From Litoditis marina (taxonomy: Eukaryota > Nematoda > Chromadorea > Rhabditida > Rhabditidae), in contig OZ038435.1 in the NCBI GenBank assembly GCA_964036275.1, positions 3,844,001-3,908,000 of the forward strand: a DNA stretch of 64,000 nucleotides, written 5' to 3'. Positions 23,901-36,027 of this stretch are shown piece by piece. Position numbers and translations under genes: made by a program. Each line of letters opens with the position of its first letter. Within the stretch, counting starts at the first letter, position 1. The notes under the pieces were generated by a model, which had not been told where the DNA came from, ran no database searches, and saw only the letters and a program-made list of their open reading frames with translations.

Positions 23901-25332
23901 TACTAACGAGTTAGAACGCAAATGAGTGAGATTTCTGGTTGGAACAAACATACTTCCTTGCCTCTACTTTCAACGGTCTTAATACATCTAAGAGGGGCCA
24001 GGGGCTGTGGTTCATTGACATACAGTAAGCTACCAGGGGTAAAAACTTTCCAAAAAGTGAAACGGAAACTAGAATTAACTAAACTAGAAAAAACTAGATA
24101 AGGTTTTGAGTACATCTCTCACTGAGCACATTAACTTAATCATTAGGCTGACTATTGCCATGAAAAGTGACAAGCAGTGATACACGCACCACGGACACTA
24201 TGAGTTCGTCACTAATACTCTCTCCCTCACACTATACTCAATTTGTTCAGAGTTCCAAATCCACCCCTTTAAAGAACATCCGAATTTCTCCCATTGTTGG
24301 GCTTTCAGATTATTGAAGTATAATATACTGCAATGATATTAACATGATACATGTGTACTGGAAACTTACAATGTTCAACTTTTGCAGGGTGAAGAGCAGT
24401 GAAGCACCATCGTAGGCGTAGTCGGTGGCGGCGATGTTGCTGTCGACAATCAGCTTTCTAATGACAGCCCTATTGTCACCATTGGCCAGCACTGACCTAA
24501 ACTTACTAGTTAATTAGTGCATTCAGGTAACTAAATCTTATATTGTAGGGTTGTTAATGAAGTCATAGATGGAATAGTGTCGGTTCGACGAATCAAAGAG
24601 TTCCAACGAAATGCGAAAATTTACAGGGCCCCCATATAACTATCCAATACACCCAGAAATGTTGTAAAAGTTATGTGTACCCAAAACCAAATTTAAGCAA
24701 GCGTTAGGGGTCAGGGGTCCCCGGTCAGATAACCGGGGTATTGCACTTATGAATGAAGTTGGGAATTTCGAGTTTTGAAATTTTTACGTTTGCTCGAGTC
24801 TAGTCGAGTTTTGAGTGACTTTGTTCCACTTTCATTTTCAACGCAGGCCATTGAAGGATAATTAACAAATCTTACTTGGCATTCGTCCAAGAGAAAACGC
24901 GACCAGTTTCATCGGATACCGCTTCGATATTGACCGTTGAACGGAAGATCCTTTTATTCTCGAGGGCGATGCTATACAAATTGACCGCGATGCGCTGAAA
25001 TAAGCTATTCGAGTTTAAACATGTAATGTTGCGATGAGTCAGGAAAACATTGTCATAAGCACTAGACTCTCTACCCTACTCTTTCATTTAGCTCCCACTA
25101 ACTCCAACTTTAATAGATAGATCATAAAATGCCTAAAGATACTATTGGTTATTCATTCTTGAAACTAATCGAGCTAAGTTAAGGATAGAACTATTCCACT
25201 CAAAGCGTGAAAATTATAATATCATCATGAAAATAGGTTTTTATACATCCCTCAATAGCTCATTCTACAGAATGACGGTTTACAACAAAAACTCACCTCC
25301 TCTCCCTCACATTTTCTGTTGTCATCAGCCAT
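15864..25332 (-). CDS. Argonaute protein, WAGO-like (N-PAZ-MID-PIWI)
   Basis: Twenty-three exons join in frame to 895 residues: 25332-25297, 24994-24876, 24496-24370, 23894-23776, 23642-23547, 23377-23103, 22879-22751, 22260-22122, 21734-21614, 21502-21377, 21094-21011, 20680-20577, 20368-20308, 20176-20041, 19762-19588, 19245-19131, 18666-18592, 18414-18292, 17843-17694, 17279-17193, 16766-16665, 16380-16292, 15963-15864. It binds small RNAs and uses them to find target RNA. The N domain is roughly 13-250, PAZ about 260-390 (FPAWPAVVYQGGKEPCPLEY), MID about 430-610 (LALKTNIKAGGLNY) and PIWI about 615-890. PIWI keeps IGLDVGHP (Asp636), a possible glutamate finger (Glu679) and FRDAVSDGQ (Asp711). 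The fourth catalytic position is not His: GTARVPSFIILRDD has Ile808 where SHYHVLWDD-type slicers have His, as in worm-specific non-slicing Argonautes. The start codon lies 12 bases after an AG acceptor. The C-terminus is HIRYV rather than the usual YFA. Exons 1 and 6 (donor GTCAGT) are least certain. Confidence 0.93.
17932..17956. repeat. (CT)n microsatellite in an Argonaute intron
   Basis: A pure CT run within the intron between Argonaute exons at 17843 and 18292. Confidence 0.95.
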
Positions 25333-26941
25333 GTTTTGCTACTCCTATCCTATATGGACAGAGCTCAAAGAAAAATTTCAGATGAACCTGCGAACGAGGG
25401 AACTAAGCAGAAAATCGATAAGCTAACAACAACTGATAGGAATACAAAAACTCGCGCGTACACATCTATCACTTTTGATAAAAGCCATACATTAAAATTA
25501 AAATGACTAGTCCTTGGTGAGTATGTAGATTATCAAAATAAGAAAGATTGATACAACGTGCTTTAATTTAATATAAAACAGTGTATATGTAATACATGAA
25601 GATTGTGGCGGTTAGTTTTTTATACGGTAATGACGTGAAATCAAAAAAGTAAACGTACGTCACTTGGGATTACAAATTCTTGAGTAAACCGCGGATAGCG
25701 GCAGCTGGGTTTCCGAGTACTGTCGTTGTTTTAAAATATTTGCGAATAGAAAAAAAACGGTTCGATTTATTACAAATGCTCTCCTACCCGCATGTACACA
25801 AACACATTGGAACATTACATTTAAACTGGTCACGACCTTACTTACTAGGTAAAATTAGAAAGCAACCACTTTATATTGAACATTTCCTATTTTACGATAC
25901 CAAAAACTTGACTACCAAACTGTTGATGGTAGAATTGTTATTATGTGCTCTGAAACTACAACAACTTGAATACTAACTGATTCATAGGATATAAAAAAGT
26001 TGAAGGCAGGTGAAAGAGAGTATAAATCTCATCACTCCTACGTGGACGTGGATATAGTACGGAATATAATCTACTCTGCAGGTTTTAAACTTGTTTAGGT
26101 TTACTAAGATACATCTATTCTCCGCTCGCTTTGGTGAAGGTGATCTTTCGAACCACTCATCCGAAACCCCAATTGCATACTGTAGGAGTCCGCGTAGAAA
26201 CGAGTAATACTATAGTTTGGTTTGGAGTGATGCATTCAACACAAAAAGTAGTTTGAAAGGTTGTGTGCAATCATTATACTGTCATCTTTGTAGAAACTAT
26301 GTTTTGTGTTTTTAGAATTATAGAATATGTGAATAAACAATGAAAAACAAGCTGAGTACGGTAGAAGATTACCCTGTCGGTCAACTACTTGTGTTTGTGT
26401 TTCAGAACAAAATGTCTTTGTAAATTCCGAAAATAACCGGTAACCAAACACTACTTCAAGAGAAGTTGCCAAGATCAAATGGCATTAATGGTGCCGGAAT
26501 AAGAGGGTAAATCATTTAATCTCAGAACTATGATATGTACCAGTTCAATTTATATACAACCTACAACTAAATCAACTAGCAACAAAAACACACATTCAGT
26601 AAACAAACTTGATACACGTTCAATAACACCAACTCTAACGGAAATCCAGTAGAATCTATAATAGTAAGATACATTTATCAGCATTTATCGACTAATAACG
26701 TTCTGTAACGAGTAGTTTTCGAAGAAATCACTTGTTGAACACTTTCTTCGTTTTTTTCCACTAGACAATCTATAAACGCTATCGTAACCGAAAAAAGCTG
26801 CGCATTGTGCGAAAGTTCACAAATCGAGAGATAGAGATATGACAAACTAAAATATATCAATAGATGCCCTATCAACTGACGACTTCTTCGAAAACTCCTT
26901 TACAATAATGGGAAAAGGATATTTTAAACAAATATTTGAGA
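25333..26941. other. Intergenic DNA between Argonaute and F-box genes
   Basis: Both flanking genes are on the minus strand, so this holds the F-box 3' UTR and the upstream region of Argonaute. A splice acceptor (minus-strand GGATAG) ends 12 bases before the Argonaute ATG. A 98-codon open frame at 25680-25976 has no family resemblance and no splice or promoter support. Nothing else stands out. Confidence 0.5.
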
Positions 26942-29900
26942 TCAACGTTTCTTCGGGTTAGGGTATCCGGATCTGATGCTCCATTGAGTCGCATTCTAGA
27001 AGAAAATATATAAAACTACCGTTCCGCACGGGTTTCGAACCAGAGACAAGAAAGTGCCACATGCAGGCCGGCAATCTTATAGTACACACGTTGAACTAGA
27101 AGATACAGTATACCCAAACTTGATGACGAGATATCTAGTATGCGTGAGACTGGACCAGTGAAACGGATGTTAAAGGTCACCGAATATCCGTGGGCGACAA
27201 AAACACCTGTGGACGTATGCATGAAACATCCCGGGCCGGGTCGGGATGCTATCCCGAGCTATTTCCCGGCCAATTCAGCTCGGGATAGCATCCCAACCCG
27301 GCCCGGGATGTTTCATGCATACGGCCTCTGGAGGACAGTCAAGAGAGACAATCTCACAACAATTTAAAGTGGACTAATCAAACCTTGAAATCACAAATGT
27401 TGAATAATTGGAACTCACCCCATTTCCGTAGCAGCCCAATTCTAACACAACATTTGGGTCTGAGGGGTGGAAGGTTCGGAACCTGAAAAAAATACGAGCC
27501 AATAAATTTTTATAAAATTTATTTTGTTTACTTACTTAGCTGAAATCACATATACTAAGTATAAAAACTACAACGAGAAGAGCATGAAAAAACATACATA
27601 ACAATAATGCCTGACCGGTCACGTAGATTTGATGATAATAATACCTGCAGTAGGGAATATCCTGTAGATGAAATCTGTGGAAAAGGCCCATCCGAGAGGC
27701 CACAGTACGAAATTCACTAATCGTAACCGTGGAATTGAACAGAATGTTCCTGATAATCCACGGGGAAATCTGACTTCGCCAGCCCTGCAATAGATGTTTT
27801 TACGAAAACAAGCCTACGCGGTATATGTTGCCTCATACCTTTGTGTTTGTCGTTTGATGCCGTTGTTTTTTCCGTCGAAATTCATGAATTATAGAGATCA
27901 AACTACAATGGATCAGCAACTGCAACTTGTTTGAAATCGCAAACAAACAAACAATATCAATGAAATCACACCTTGATGAAGGTGCACATATCCTCGGCGG
28001 TGATGGAGGTGATTGCCTGAGGCACATCGGGGTACGCAGTGAAATCGAGACATCGCTCGTGCGCCTTCAGAAGACGGAACAGAATCTCGCCTGGAGGTGA
28101 TGAAACTATACGTTTTCTTGTGAGATTCAGTGACTCAGCCCAACTATAACTTTAACAGGACTCAAACCTCTTCATGCAGCTATGCTGCAATATCCCAAAC
28201 TTCCACCCGGCTGGATGTAAGAGCAGATGAATAACGTGTCTCTCAGTCGGTATAATCATCTCTCGGGCGTTATATTCTCGAACAAGGCGTCTGGATTTAT
28301 GTCCAAAGTCCAAAACGTCATAGGTAAGTGTGTTTGCTAGAGCGAACTAAATTCATTTTAGTGATTTATAATTTGTTTCAAACTAAACAATTTCTCTGCA
28401 ACTACAACGACCTCTGTACAACTGCTTGTTGCTTTCTCTACTGTACTCAATTGATGCCAGAAATAAAACGTACCATCCAGCTCGACCCACAACGTGTTCT
28501 CTATCTCCTGCTTGTGCGTGGCATCCATGCGCAACTGCAGGTTCTGGGTACGCGACAGATTGATGCCACCCTGAAAAGAAGTTGTATGAAAAGCACAGTA
28601 ACTAACAGATCTCGCTGAGGGAAGATAAATTCGAGAATGTACATCTAGCTAGAAACTTCTGTGTTTGTAGCTTCACCACCTCCTTTTTTGGAAGTAGTCA
28701 GAAATTCAGACCGGACATACAGTTCAAACTACAACTCAGATAATATCACCGCTTTACAGCACGATTTTGCACGATTCAATTATAATTTGAGAAGACATAC
28801 AGTTACAATCGTTTCTAAACGTACTTCTAAACGTACACGTGTTTATAGTATCCTATATGTTTATCATCTGGGATCTGGGTGCAGAGGCTGTACAGTGTGG
28901 GAGACACAGAAAAGAGGCGGACCGAGAAAAAAACTCAAGAGTTAACACTTAAAAAAAGAGTGTTGTTCGGCTTATACCACGTTAATAGTCCAAATTTACT
29001 GTATTATTAGTGCAAAAAATAAATGTACAACACTTCCGAGTATTCAACCAGAGATATGAAAAAATGTGGATACTCACCATAACCTTACCCTGCCCAAAAC
29101 AGTCCATGGCAGTCATGTTTTCGAGCACGAGTGACCGAATATTTCCAAATGAGATCAGTCTTTTCTGTGAAATCGGACCGAAACACCATGGGAAATAGGG
29201 ACTACGGGAAGAAAGGAGAATTGATCTGAAACATCATTTGTTCCGTAAAAAACACTCCTGCGGATGAAATAAACCACTAATTTAGAGCCAGAAAGAAATT
29301 ATAACGCGTGTAATGAAATATTACCATTACACATTACTACCACGCAAATATATAGGACAATCTGTGTTTTCATTGGGAAATATCGACCACAAATTTCAAC
29401 TGTATGAGTACGCCTAGAAATCGCTCAGACTATACCTCGGATTGACTCGTCCGCAGACAATTTCACAGAACTCGAGTGCGTGGGCAAATCGTTCATCTAC
29501 CAGACGCGCCACCGTCTTCCGTCCCTGTTTCCGCACCTCGAACCGCATCGCGTCCACGTCCATATACTTCAGAAGCTGGAAAGATGGGAATTATATACCT
29601 AACTGGCTTTTTTGGTTACTCCTTTTCAGGTAACCTGAAGAAGGTTAGCAAAAGCCGGTTAGATAGAGAATTGTTACTGAAGAGAGAGATGAAAATATTC
29701 TGTTTCAAGTAGTCACGTTTAGGATAGAGTACCTGCTCTGCACTCTCACTTTCTTTTGAACGATTTAGAGTTGTGTTGCTATTGACTAGTAGACGGTTCA
29801 AAACAATATAGAGAAGTGCGAAACAACAAAAAGCCAAATTGAACACGCTTTGTCACGTTTTGCCTCTAACCCAAAAACTGTGAGTCTTCTCCGAATGATA

Positions 29901-32087
29901 TCAGAACTGATCATTCGCTAGGGCCATCTCATCAGAAATAAAAACATACAGTGCACTTCCACAGTTTGGAAAACATCCACTATCAGTACCTGGGAAAAAG
30001 GAAAGAGCAGTATTTTTAGCTCAATCTATAGGTTTTGTAGTTTGATTCCCGTGTGAATAGAAACGTGACATTTCACAACATCAAACTACAGACTACAACT
30101 AACTAAATAAACAAGACCAAGACCATCTTCTAATAGAAACCTCACCGTCTTGACTGTCTGTATGTCGGCCTTCTCCGGCCGAGTGTCGTCTCGGTCCCAT
30201 TCACAGTCCATCGCACCCAACCTAAATTATTTTGTTATGAGGTATTATGCTTTTATGTGAAATGGATAGTTACATCATTGATATAATGAAATTTTCTGTT
30301 ATATTAGGTTGTAATGTAGCAGCTGTAATAGTATGAAATCTATTTTATGTGGAAAATAATGTAGAATAGTTCACATGGAAGGGACGATGAGTATACCTGT
30401 GTGAAATCCATAGGGTCGACCAGTTGGCGTTTCCGCGCTTGCACTGTCGCAGCTTGTGCTTGTAGTCTGAAAGAGAACAAAGTCATAACGTTGTAATAGA
30501 AAACCACCATTTATGATATTACGTTGACTCTATACGTACTACACTCTGAATAAAAAATGTAGGAACAATCAGCATCCCGCGGAACGCATAGCAATCAAAT
30601 ACCGCGCTATACGTTCGTGGACTCCTACAGTAAGAACTGAAACTTATTCTTAACTTTTGTAGTAAACTGTAGCGTTGACCTGCACATTGAATTTATAGAC
30701 AAAGTTATGCGTGTCCAATTCAATAGGAACGTTGCACAACTTATTAAATTTTCACATTATCATACATTGCAACAACAATTTAGCTTGATAACTCACCGGG
30801 CATGGTCTTATCAAAGACAGTGAAGGTGTACTGTATCATGGGATGGGTCCCGTCGGCGGACGACGAACACACATCCATGTCCATTACATCCACCGAACAG
30901 TGCACCGGCACCCTGGGTATTATCGATTAATCCAATCAATCAATATACTGTTAGTCAATTGCACAGTCACGTGAAATACGTCAAACACAGTAGACCTCAG
31001 AAATGTGCAATGACAAAGTGCACGATTCCTCATCATAATGCTAACTTTACATGCCTATTCAATTGACTTCTACTATACGCATCAAACACGAAAACATAGA
31101 CTTGGTACGTTGACCGTTTTCGTTGTGTACGTTTCATGTGAGTTGACGTATACTTATCACAATCAGCTACTCAGTGTTTGATCATGTTACAAATTGAAAT
31201 TAATTGCGCGGTGAGTTACTATTCTAGTGACTTGTCTTGAGGACACTACAAGATGACCAGATAGAAAAATGAATACGATATAATAATCAAAAAGACCGGC
31301 TATGACGACATCAACAGAAAGAAGTCGCAGCATCACACTCAGGCAGATCCCATATCTCCTTCTCTTCTTCAGCTGAGGCGGTGGCTACTACGAACAGAAC
31401 TCTCGTCTGGACCATGTCGAATACCCGGGAGCTGTTGATCCTGAGAACCACAAATGAACCACAAACTAACAGCGGAAGGCGTCTGAGGTTGTTCCGTACC
31501 ACGGACCTCCATCTTCTGTTCACGTGGGCCGCCGACAGGTAGAGGTCACGAGGGGAGAGGCATCGGAGGACCTAGAATACACTTTGATATACTGTTTCAC
31601 TTACTTGTGAAGAAAACTTATGCGTTCTCTGAGGGTTGTGAAACTTTTCCACGCAGCGTACCTCAAATGCTGCTTAAGTGAAACGATTTGTTCGCTCGCA
31701 AAAATTAACAAGTTCAACTAGATCACGGCGTCCACGTGGGACAGATAACTGCCATGTCATGGTGAATTCGTGAGATTATAGATTGCACCCATGTTGTAGT
31801 ATTGAACCGACCAGTAGGCACACTCTGTGTATCGTACCTACTGAGACGCTTACTCTATTAGAGTATGGTTTTGATTACAAATTTCCTAGGTCGTTTCATC
31901 TACGTAAAGGTAATCGGAAAATCTGAGCATTTTGCAATCGATTTCAACTTCCTAAGTTTCCGAAAATTGTTCTGACAAAGTTAAGCTTGAGAAAGCAGTT
32001 CCTTCACAATTAACAACCTACATTGACTAGTAACTCGGCGGGTAGTCTCTGGGAGAAGTCGAAACAACACGAAGTAGACTCACACAT
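26942..32087 (-). CDS. F-box protein
   Basis: Twelve exons join in frame to 432 residues: 32087-32022, 31571-31339, 30912-30797, 30466-30397, 30221-30146, 29575-29436, 29201-29078, 28570-28474, 28090-27972, 27784-27645, 27482-27419, 26995-26942. The N-terminal F-box (about residues 13-50) is split by intron 1: LPAELLVN joins VLRCLSPRDLYLSAAHVN and then RRWRSVV, the classic LPxEll...L...dL...v.rrW pattern that binds Skp1 in an SCF ubiquitin ligase. The rest contains short leucine-containing stretches (IRSLVLENM, LQLRMDATH) reminiscent of the degenerate C-terminal substrate-binding halves of nematode F-box proteins, but no named domain is clear. The target is unknown. The start was chosen because the ATG is 17 bases after a strong acceptor (minus-strand TTTTGCAG). 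The exon 2 donor (GTGTGA) and exon 7 end are the weakest calls. It lies on the same strand between Argonaute and Dicer. Confidence 0.85.
27214..27323. repeat. GC-rich perfect hairpin in F-box intron 11
   Basis: Arms of about 47 bp (27214-27260 and 27277-27323) are reverse complements with one difference that still pairs as G-U in RNA. They contain ATGAAACATCCCGGGCCGGG and GGATGCTATCCCGAGCT. The loop is about 16 bp. Far more GC-rich than its surroundings, it is a foldback insertion or a small-RNA hairpin. Confidence 0.9.
30944..31077. mobile_element. 134-bp MITE, copy A (F-box intron 2)
   Basis: The element starts TATACTGTTAGTCAATTG and ends CAATTGACTTCTACTATA, giving imperfect terminal inverted repeats with TA at the edges. 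The interior has GTGCAATGACAAAGTGCACG. It is one of four related copies between 30.9 and 36.1 kb. Confidence 0.85.
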
Positions 32088-32352
32088 CAATAGTTGTACA
32101 TCAACTGCAAAATTGGGGTTTAATAAAAGTAATAATATAAGTTTTATTTTTTTGTATTCCATACAAAAAGTAGTAAGAACTAACTAATTAAGTTATTACA
32201 AGATGAAATGGCAGAACGTATTCCAAAGGTTTGGATGTGAAATGTACAACCTACTTACAGGGAGCGTTGATCAAACTACAAAAAGTACAAAAAAGTAGAA
32301 ACGAAAACACTTAAGTTCGACCCGAAAAGAAAGCAGCGCGGAGAAAGTTAAC

Positions 32353-32487
32353 TATCTGGAAGTAAATTGAATAGTCGCGTAAACTGAGCATTCTAATGAG
32401 GAATCGTGCACTTTGTCATTGCACGTTTCTCAGTTCTGCTGCGTTTAACATGTTTCACTGTGCACTGCGCAACTGACTAACAGTATA
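32353..32487. mobile_element. 135-bp MITE, copy B (inverted)
   Basis: This copy is in the opposite orientation to copy A: it starts TATCTGGAAGTAAATTG and ends CAACTGACTAACAGTATA. The interior CGTGCACTTTGTCATTGCAC matches copy A reversed. Confidence 0.85.
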
Positions 32488-32825
32488 GCAACAATCAACT
32501 GGTACAAGATTCTCACTCGAAATAAAAAACGCAAAATAAGAGTATTTCGTGACAGAAACGAGTATAAGAACTATAAGTACGAAAGTGGTTACGTTATAGT
32601 AGGTAAGCTTTCGAGAAAAATAGAAAGACCAGGTGAGAAATACACTCAAGGAATGAGCGAGTGAATGAGAAAACGAAGCACCGCATTTGAGTTTTCCGGA
32701 TAATCTAACATATTGCGTTGAAAACTAGTTGAAAGAACATTGATCAATTGACCGAGTCATGATACGGCAAAAAAATGTGGCTGTCAACAAACTCATAACT
32801 TCGACAACACATGTAACTTTAGCGA

Positions 32826-32959
32826 TATAATGTTAGTCAATTGCACAGTCATGTGAAACATGTCAAACACAGCAGAACTCAGAAACGGGCGATTATTAAG
32901 TGCACGATTCCCCATTAGAATTCTAACTTCACGTGACTATTCAATATACTTCTAGTATA
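32826..32959. mobile_element. 134-bp MITE, copy C
   Basis: Starts TATAATGTTAGTCAATTG and ends with TTCTAGTATA; same orientation as copy A with a short divergence in the middle. Confidence 0.85.
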
Positions 32960-33239
32960 ACTGGGTCGTAACAGACCAACTATCTCACGTTTATTCACGT
33001 TTCCTGGTAAGATATTCATTTTTACTACTGTTAACAGACATTTCGGTCAATGTTAAGGTTCAGGGTTTTCTCAAAAGTATACTATTCGAGTGGGTGACGA
33101 TTAAGCTTGAACACATTGAGCGGATGTCTCCTATTTAAAACTGTATGAATGGTTTTTCTCCAAATTTGTACAAACATGGTTTATTCATGTAAACTATCCA
33201 TTGTGACACTTTGAACTCTCTGTTGATGTTTAAACTTGA

Positions 33240-33476
33240 GTTATAGGATGTTTCACAAGCAGTTCTCTCCCCCCTCCCTCCAAGAAGTTACTCGCATGTC
33301 ACTGGATCAATGCCATAAGAGCATTCGATAGTCCACCATGAAGTCTTCTATGAAGGAAAGGGACCAAGACCTCAGAAGAAGCTGCTGCTACAAAGATCTG
33401 TGATATGTATGATGATCACCGCCTCGGAATGAAGCGAAGTGAATGAATAAATATGAAATATGAAATATGAAATATA
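33240..33476 (+). mobile_element. Candidate non-LTR retroposon 3' end
   Basis: The sequence ends in GAATGAATAAATATGAAAT followed by further ATATGAA repeats, the kind of short-repeat tail left by some LINE and SINE insertions. The body (for example CCGCCTCGGAATGAAGCG) is more GC-rich than its flanks. No reverse transcriptase frame is present, and no target-site duplication was identified, so this is tentative. Confidence 0.35.
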
Positions 33477-33589
33477 GGTTGTAGCTTAATGCATTTGAGC
33501 TTAATCGTCACCCACTCACTATTCGCCGCGACCGCCAAGCCACACAGCGGAAACTATGTACACAGTACGCAGCCATAACTTATGGGGAG

Positions 33590-33746
33590 TGACCAGATCT
33601 TCGTTGTAGTTTGATCTCAAACATCCAATAATTTACGAACTTCGACCAGAAAGCAACAAGATCGAACTAGAAGTACAGTGGGATGAAGCTAGATAAAGAC
33701 CTAGCTGCTGTGGAAATGACGAATCTTATATATACGGTCACGTGCA
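33590..33746. repeat. Dispersed element with TAGTTTGATC signature
   Basis: Reads GAGTGACCAGATCTTCGTTG, TAGTTTGATCTC, ACGAACTTCGACCAGAAAGC, GATCGAACTAGAAG, GTGGGAT and GAATCTTATATATACGG in the same order as the copy at 6057-6200. Confidence 0.65.
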
Positions 33747-34305
33747 CCCAGATTGTACCCAAATCCCAGGTGAATCAATGTTAGCTAACAGAATTGAATA
33801 GAGTTTGTGGGCAATCGGGGGTGAAAAAGGGGGCAGTGTTTATGTAACTGGGGGGATTGTTGTCGATTTCACCGCTACAATCTATGGACACAGGCGCGTG
33901 ATTCGAGAGTACAGCTGGGAGTTGCAAATACAACGATATTTGTCGACACGGAAGTTATGGGGAACAGAAAAACGTGAACTTGCGTGAACACGTGAAATCC
34001 ACGTGAGCAGAGGAGAAAGGGGAAAAAGATAGGTAAGACAGAGGAAGAGGGACGCAGACAGAGAGAAAGAAAGAGGGAAAGAGATAGAAAAAGAGAGGGA
34101 AAGAGAGAGAAAGAGAGAGGGAAAAAGTAAGAGAGAGTGATGGAAAGAGAGAGGAAAGGAGAAATAGCAGAGAGAGACCAATCAAACGAATGAGTGAATT
34201 AGATAGTGTCGGAGGAGTGCGCGAAATGAAACACAGCTGGGTGGCAGCAATGTTTTGCGGAAATAATTGGATCAATTGAGGTGGAGAGAGAGAGGGGGAG
34301 AGAAG

Positions 34306-34307
<2 letters not shown>

Positions 34308-34369
<62 letters not shown>
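34308..34369. repeat. (GA)n microsatellite
   Basis: Uninterrupted GA run inside a wider polypurine block. Confidence 0.95.
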
Positions 34370-34373
<4 letters not shown>

Positions 34374-35050
34374 GAAGGGAAAAAGTATATACCGACAGAT
34401 GGATAGGTAAACAAACAGTTCGACATAGAAATAGAATGCGATCAATGAGAGAAGAGAGAGAACGAGAGAAAGAAAGAGATAAATAGAGAGAACAAAGTGA
34501 GAGAGAGAGAGAGAGAGGGAGAGAAGATAGAGTTATAAGTTGAATACTATTCAAAGCAGACATTCGTGGAACTCTCATCGTATAGGATCTCCCACCAAGT
34601 GTAAACTGCGCAAACAAACAATTTGTATCACTTCTTGCAGCCAGATGTTGAAATCGGCCAGACAATACACTCGAGAACGATTGTCGCCAATTTTCTGCCA
34701 TTGGCCACCTACAAGAGCGAGAGAGCATGAAGGTCAAACAGGCCGCAGACAGGCGGAGACAATCTGCGTCTCTCTGACCTGCACACTCTCTCGCCGCTAC
34801 AAAAGTGGCTGGCCGATTGGCTGGGAATTGTCTGAGCCCTAAACTCGGTCACTTTGGCTCACACGAGTATTTCGAGAATGAGAGCAGTTCAGAAAGATTT
34901 CATACGTTTTACGTGATATTTCACTGAATACCAGAATATTTGATAGATACGCCCATTACATTTCATTCTGTCGGGTTTGTAGTTTGATCCGAGTTATATA
35001 CTTCTTATTCTCTATTTATCTGTCTCTCTTTCTCTCTTAGTCTCTCTCTT

Positions 35051-35053
<3 letters not shown>

Positions 35054-35137
<84 letters not shown>
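35054..35137. repeat. (TC)n microsatellite
   Basis: TC run with one interruption, the only large block in this region with pyrimidines on the plus strand. Confidence 0.95.
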
Positions 35138-35890
35138 ACACTCTACTTCGAAGGAAAAACATACTTGTGACAATCCGGCTTACGGCGCTGCCGGTGTGAC
35201 ATTGATCTCAGCGGATATTTGAGAACCGCACAATAAGCCCAGGTGGGGAGAGGTGGGGAGAGAGACAGAGAGAGTTAGAGAGCGAGAGAGAGAGAGTTAT
35301 AGAATGAGAAAGAGAAGGGAGAAGAGGGGGGGGAATGGATGGAGAGAAAACGAAAGAGGGAAAGATGGGCTTGTGAGAGAGTGATGGATATATTTAATTA
35401 TTTATATCATTCATAAATGATTTACAGTGAAACAAAAACCATCAGTTTATTGTTGGTCAGAATACAAATTATACACATATTATGGAGAGAGAGAGAGGTA
35501 GAGAGAGAGAGAGAGAGACATAGAGAGAGATAACAGAGAAAAAGACAAATCGAATCAAAAACTATCTATTGTGTGAGGAACATGTACGCAGAAGTACCGT
35601 GTGTGTAAAGAGGCAGAGGAATGTGCGCGAAGTGAAAAAAGGAGGGGTGATAAGGAGAGATAAGTTGAGCAGGAGAGAGGAAGAGAGAGAGAGAGAGAAA
35701 GTGAGAGAAAGAGAGAGGGAGAGAGAGAGAATGAGAGAGGGAGAGGGAGGGAGAGAGAAGGATAGAGAGATACGGAAAAGAAGGGGGAAGCATAGAGAGA
35801 TACGGAAAAGGAAGAGAGAAATAGAGAGAGGTGGACAAAAAGAAATAGAGGTAAAAATGAAGTATACTAACGTCATGTAAATAGCCAGAA

Positions 35891-36027
35891 TATACTGTTA
35901 GTCAATTGAACAGTCACGCGAAACATCAAAAAAAAACTGCAGAACTCAGAAACGTGCAATGACAAATGTGCACGATGCCTCATTAGAATGCTAACATTAC
36001 GTGACAATTCAATTCACTCCTGGTATA
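35891..36027. mobile_element. 137-bp MITE, copy D
   Basis: Starts TATACTGTTAGTCAATTG and ends CAATTCACTCCTGGTATA; same orientation as copies A and C, with an extra run of A near the left end. Confidence 0.85.

Noticed and set aside
25680..25976. A 98-codon plus-strand open frame between Argonaute and the F-box gene
   Set aside because: No recognisable family, no promoter or acceptor before the start, ordinary length for chance in AT-rich DNA.
27010..27080. A B-box-like GGTTCGAAACC on the minus strand as a tRNA gene
   Set aside because: No A box at the right distance and no cloverleaf arms; single 11-mer match only.
33955..34737. A 260-codon minus-strand open frame, and similar long frames at 35562-35876, 36115-36474, 39201-39854 and 39811-40302
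   Set aside because: They are translations of GA/CT repeats into Ser-Leu runs, with no domain, no splice context and no start signal.
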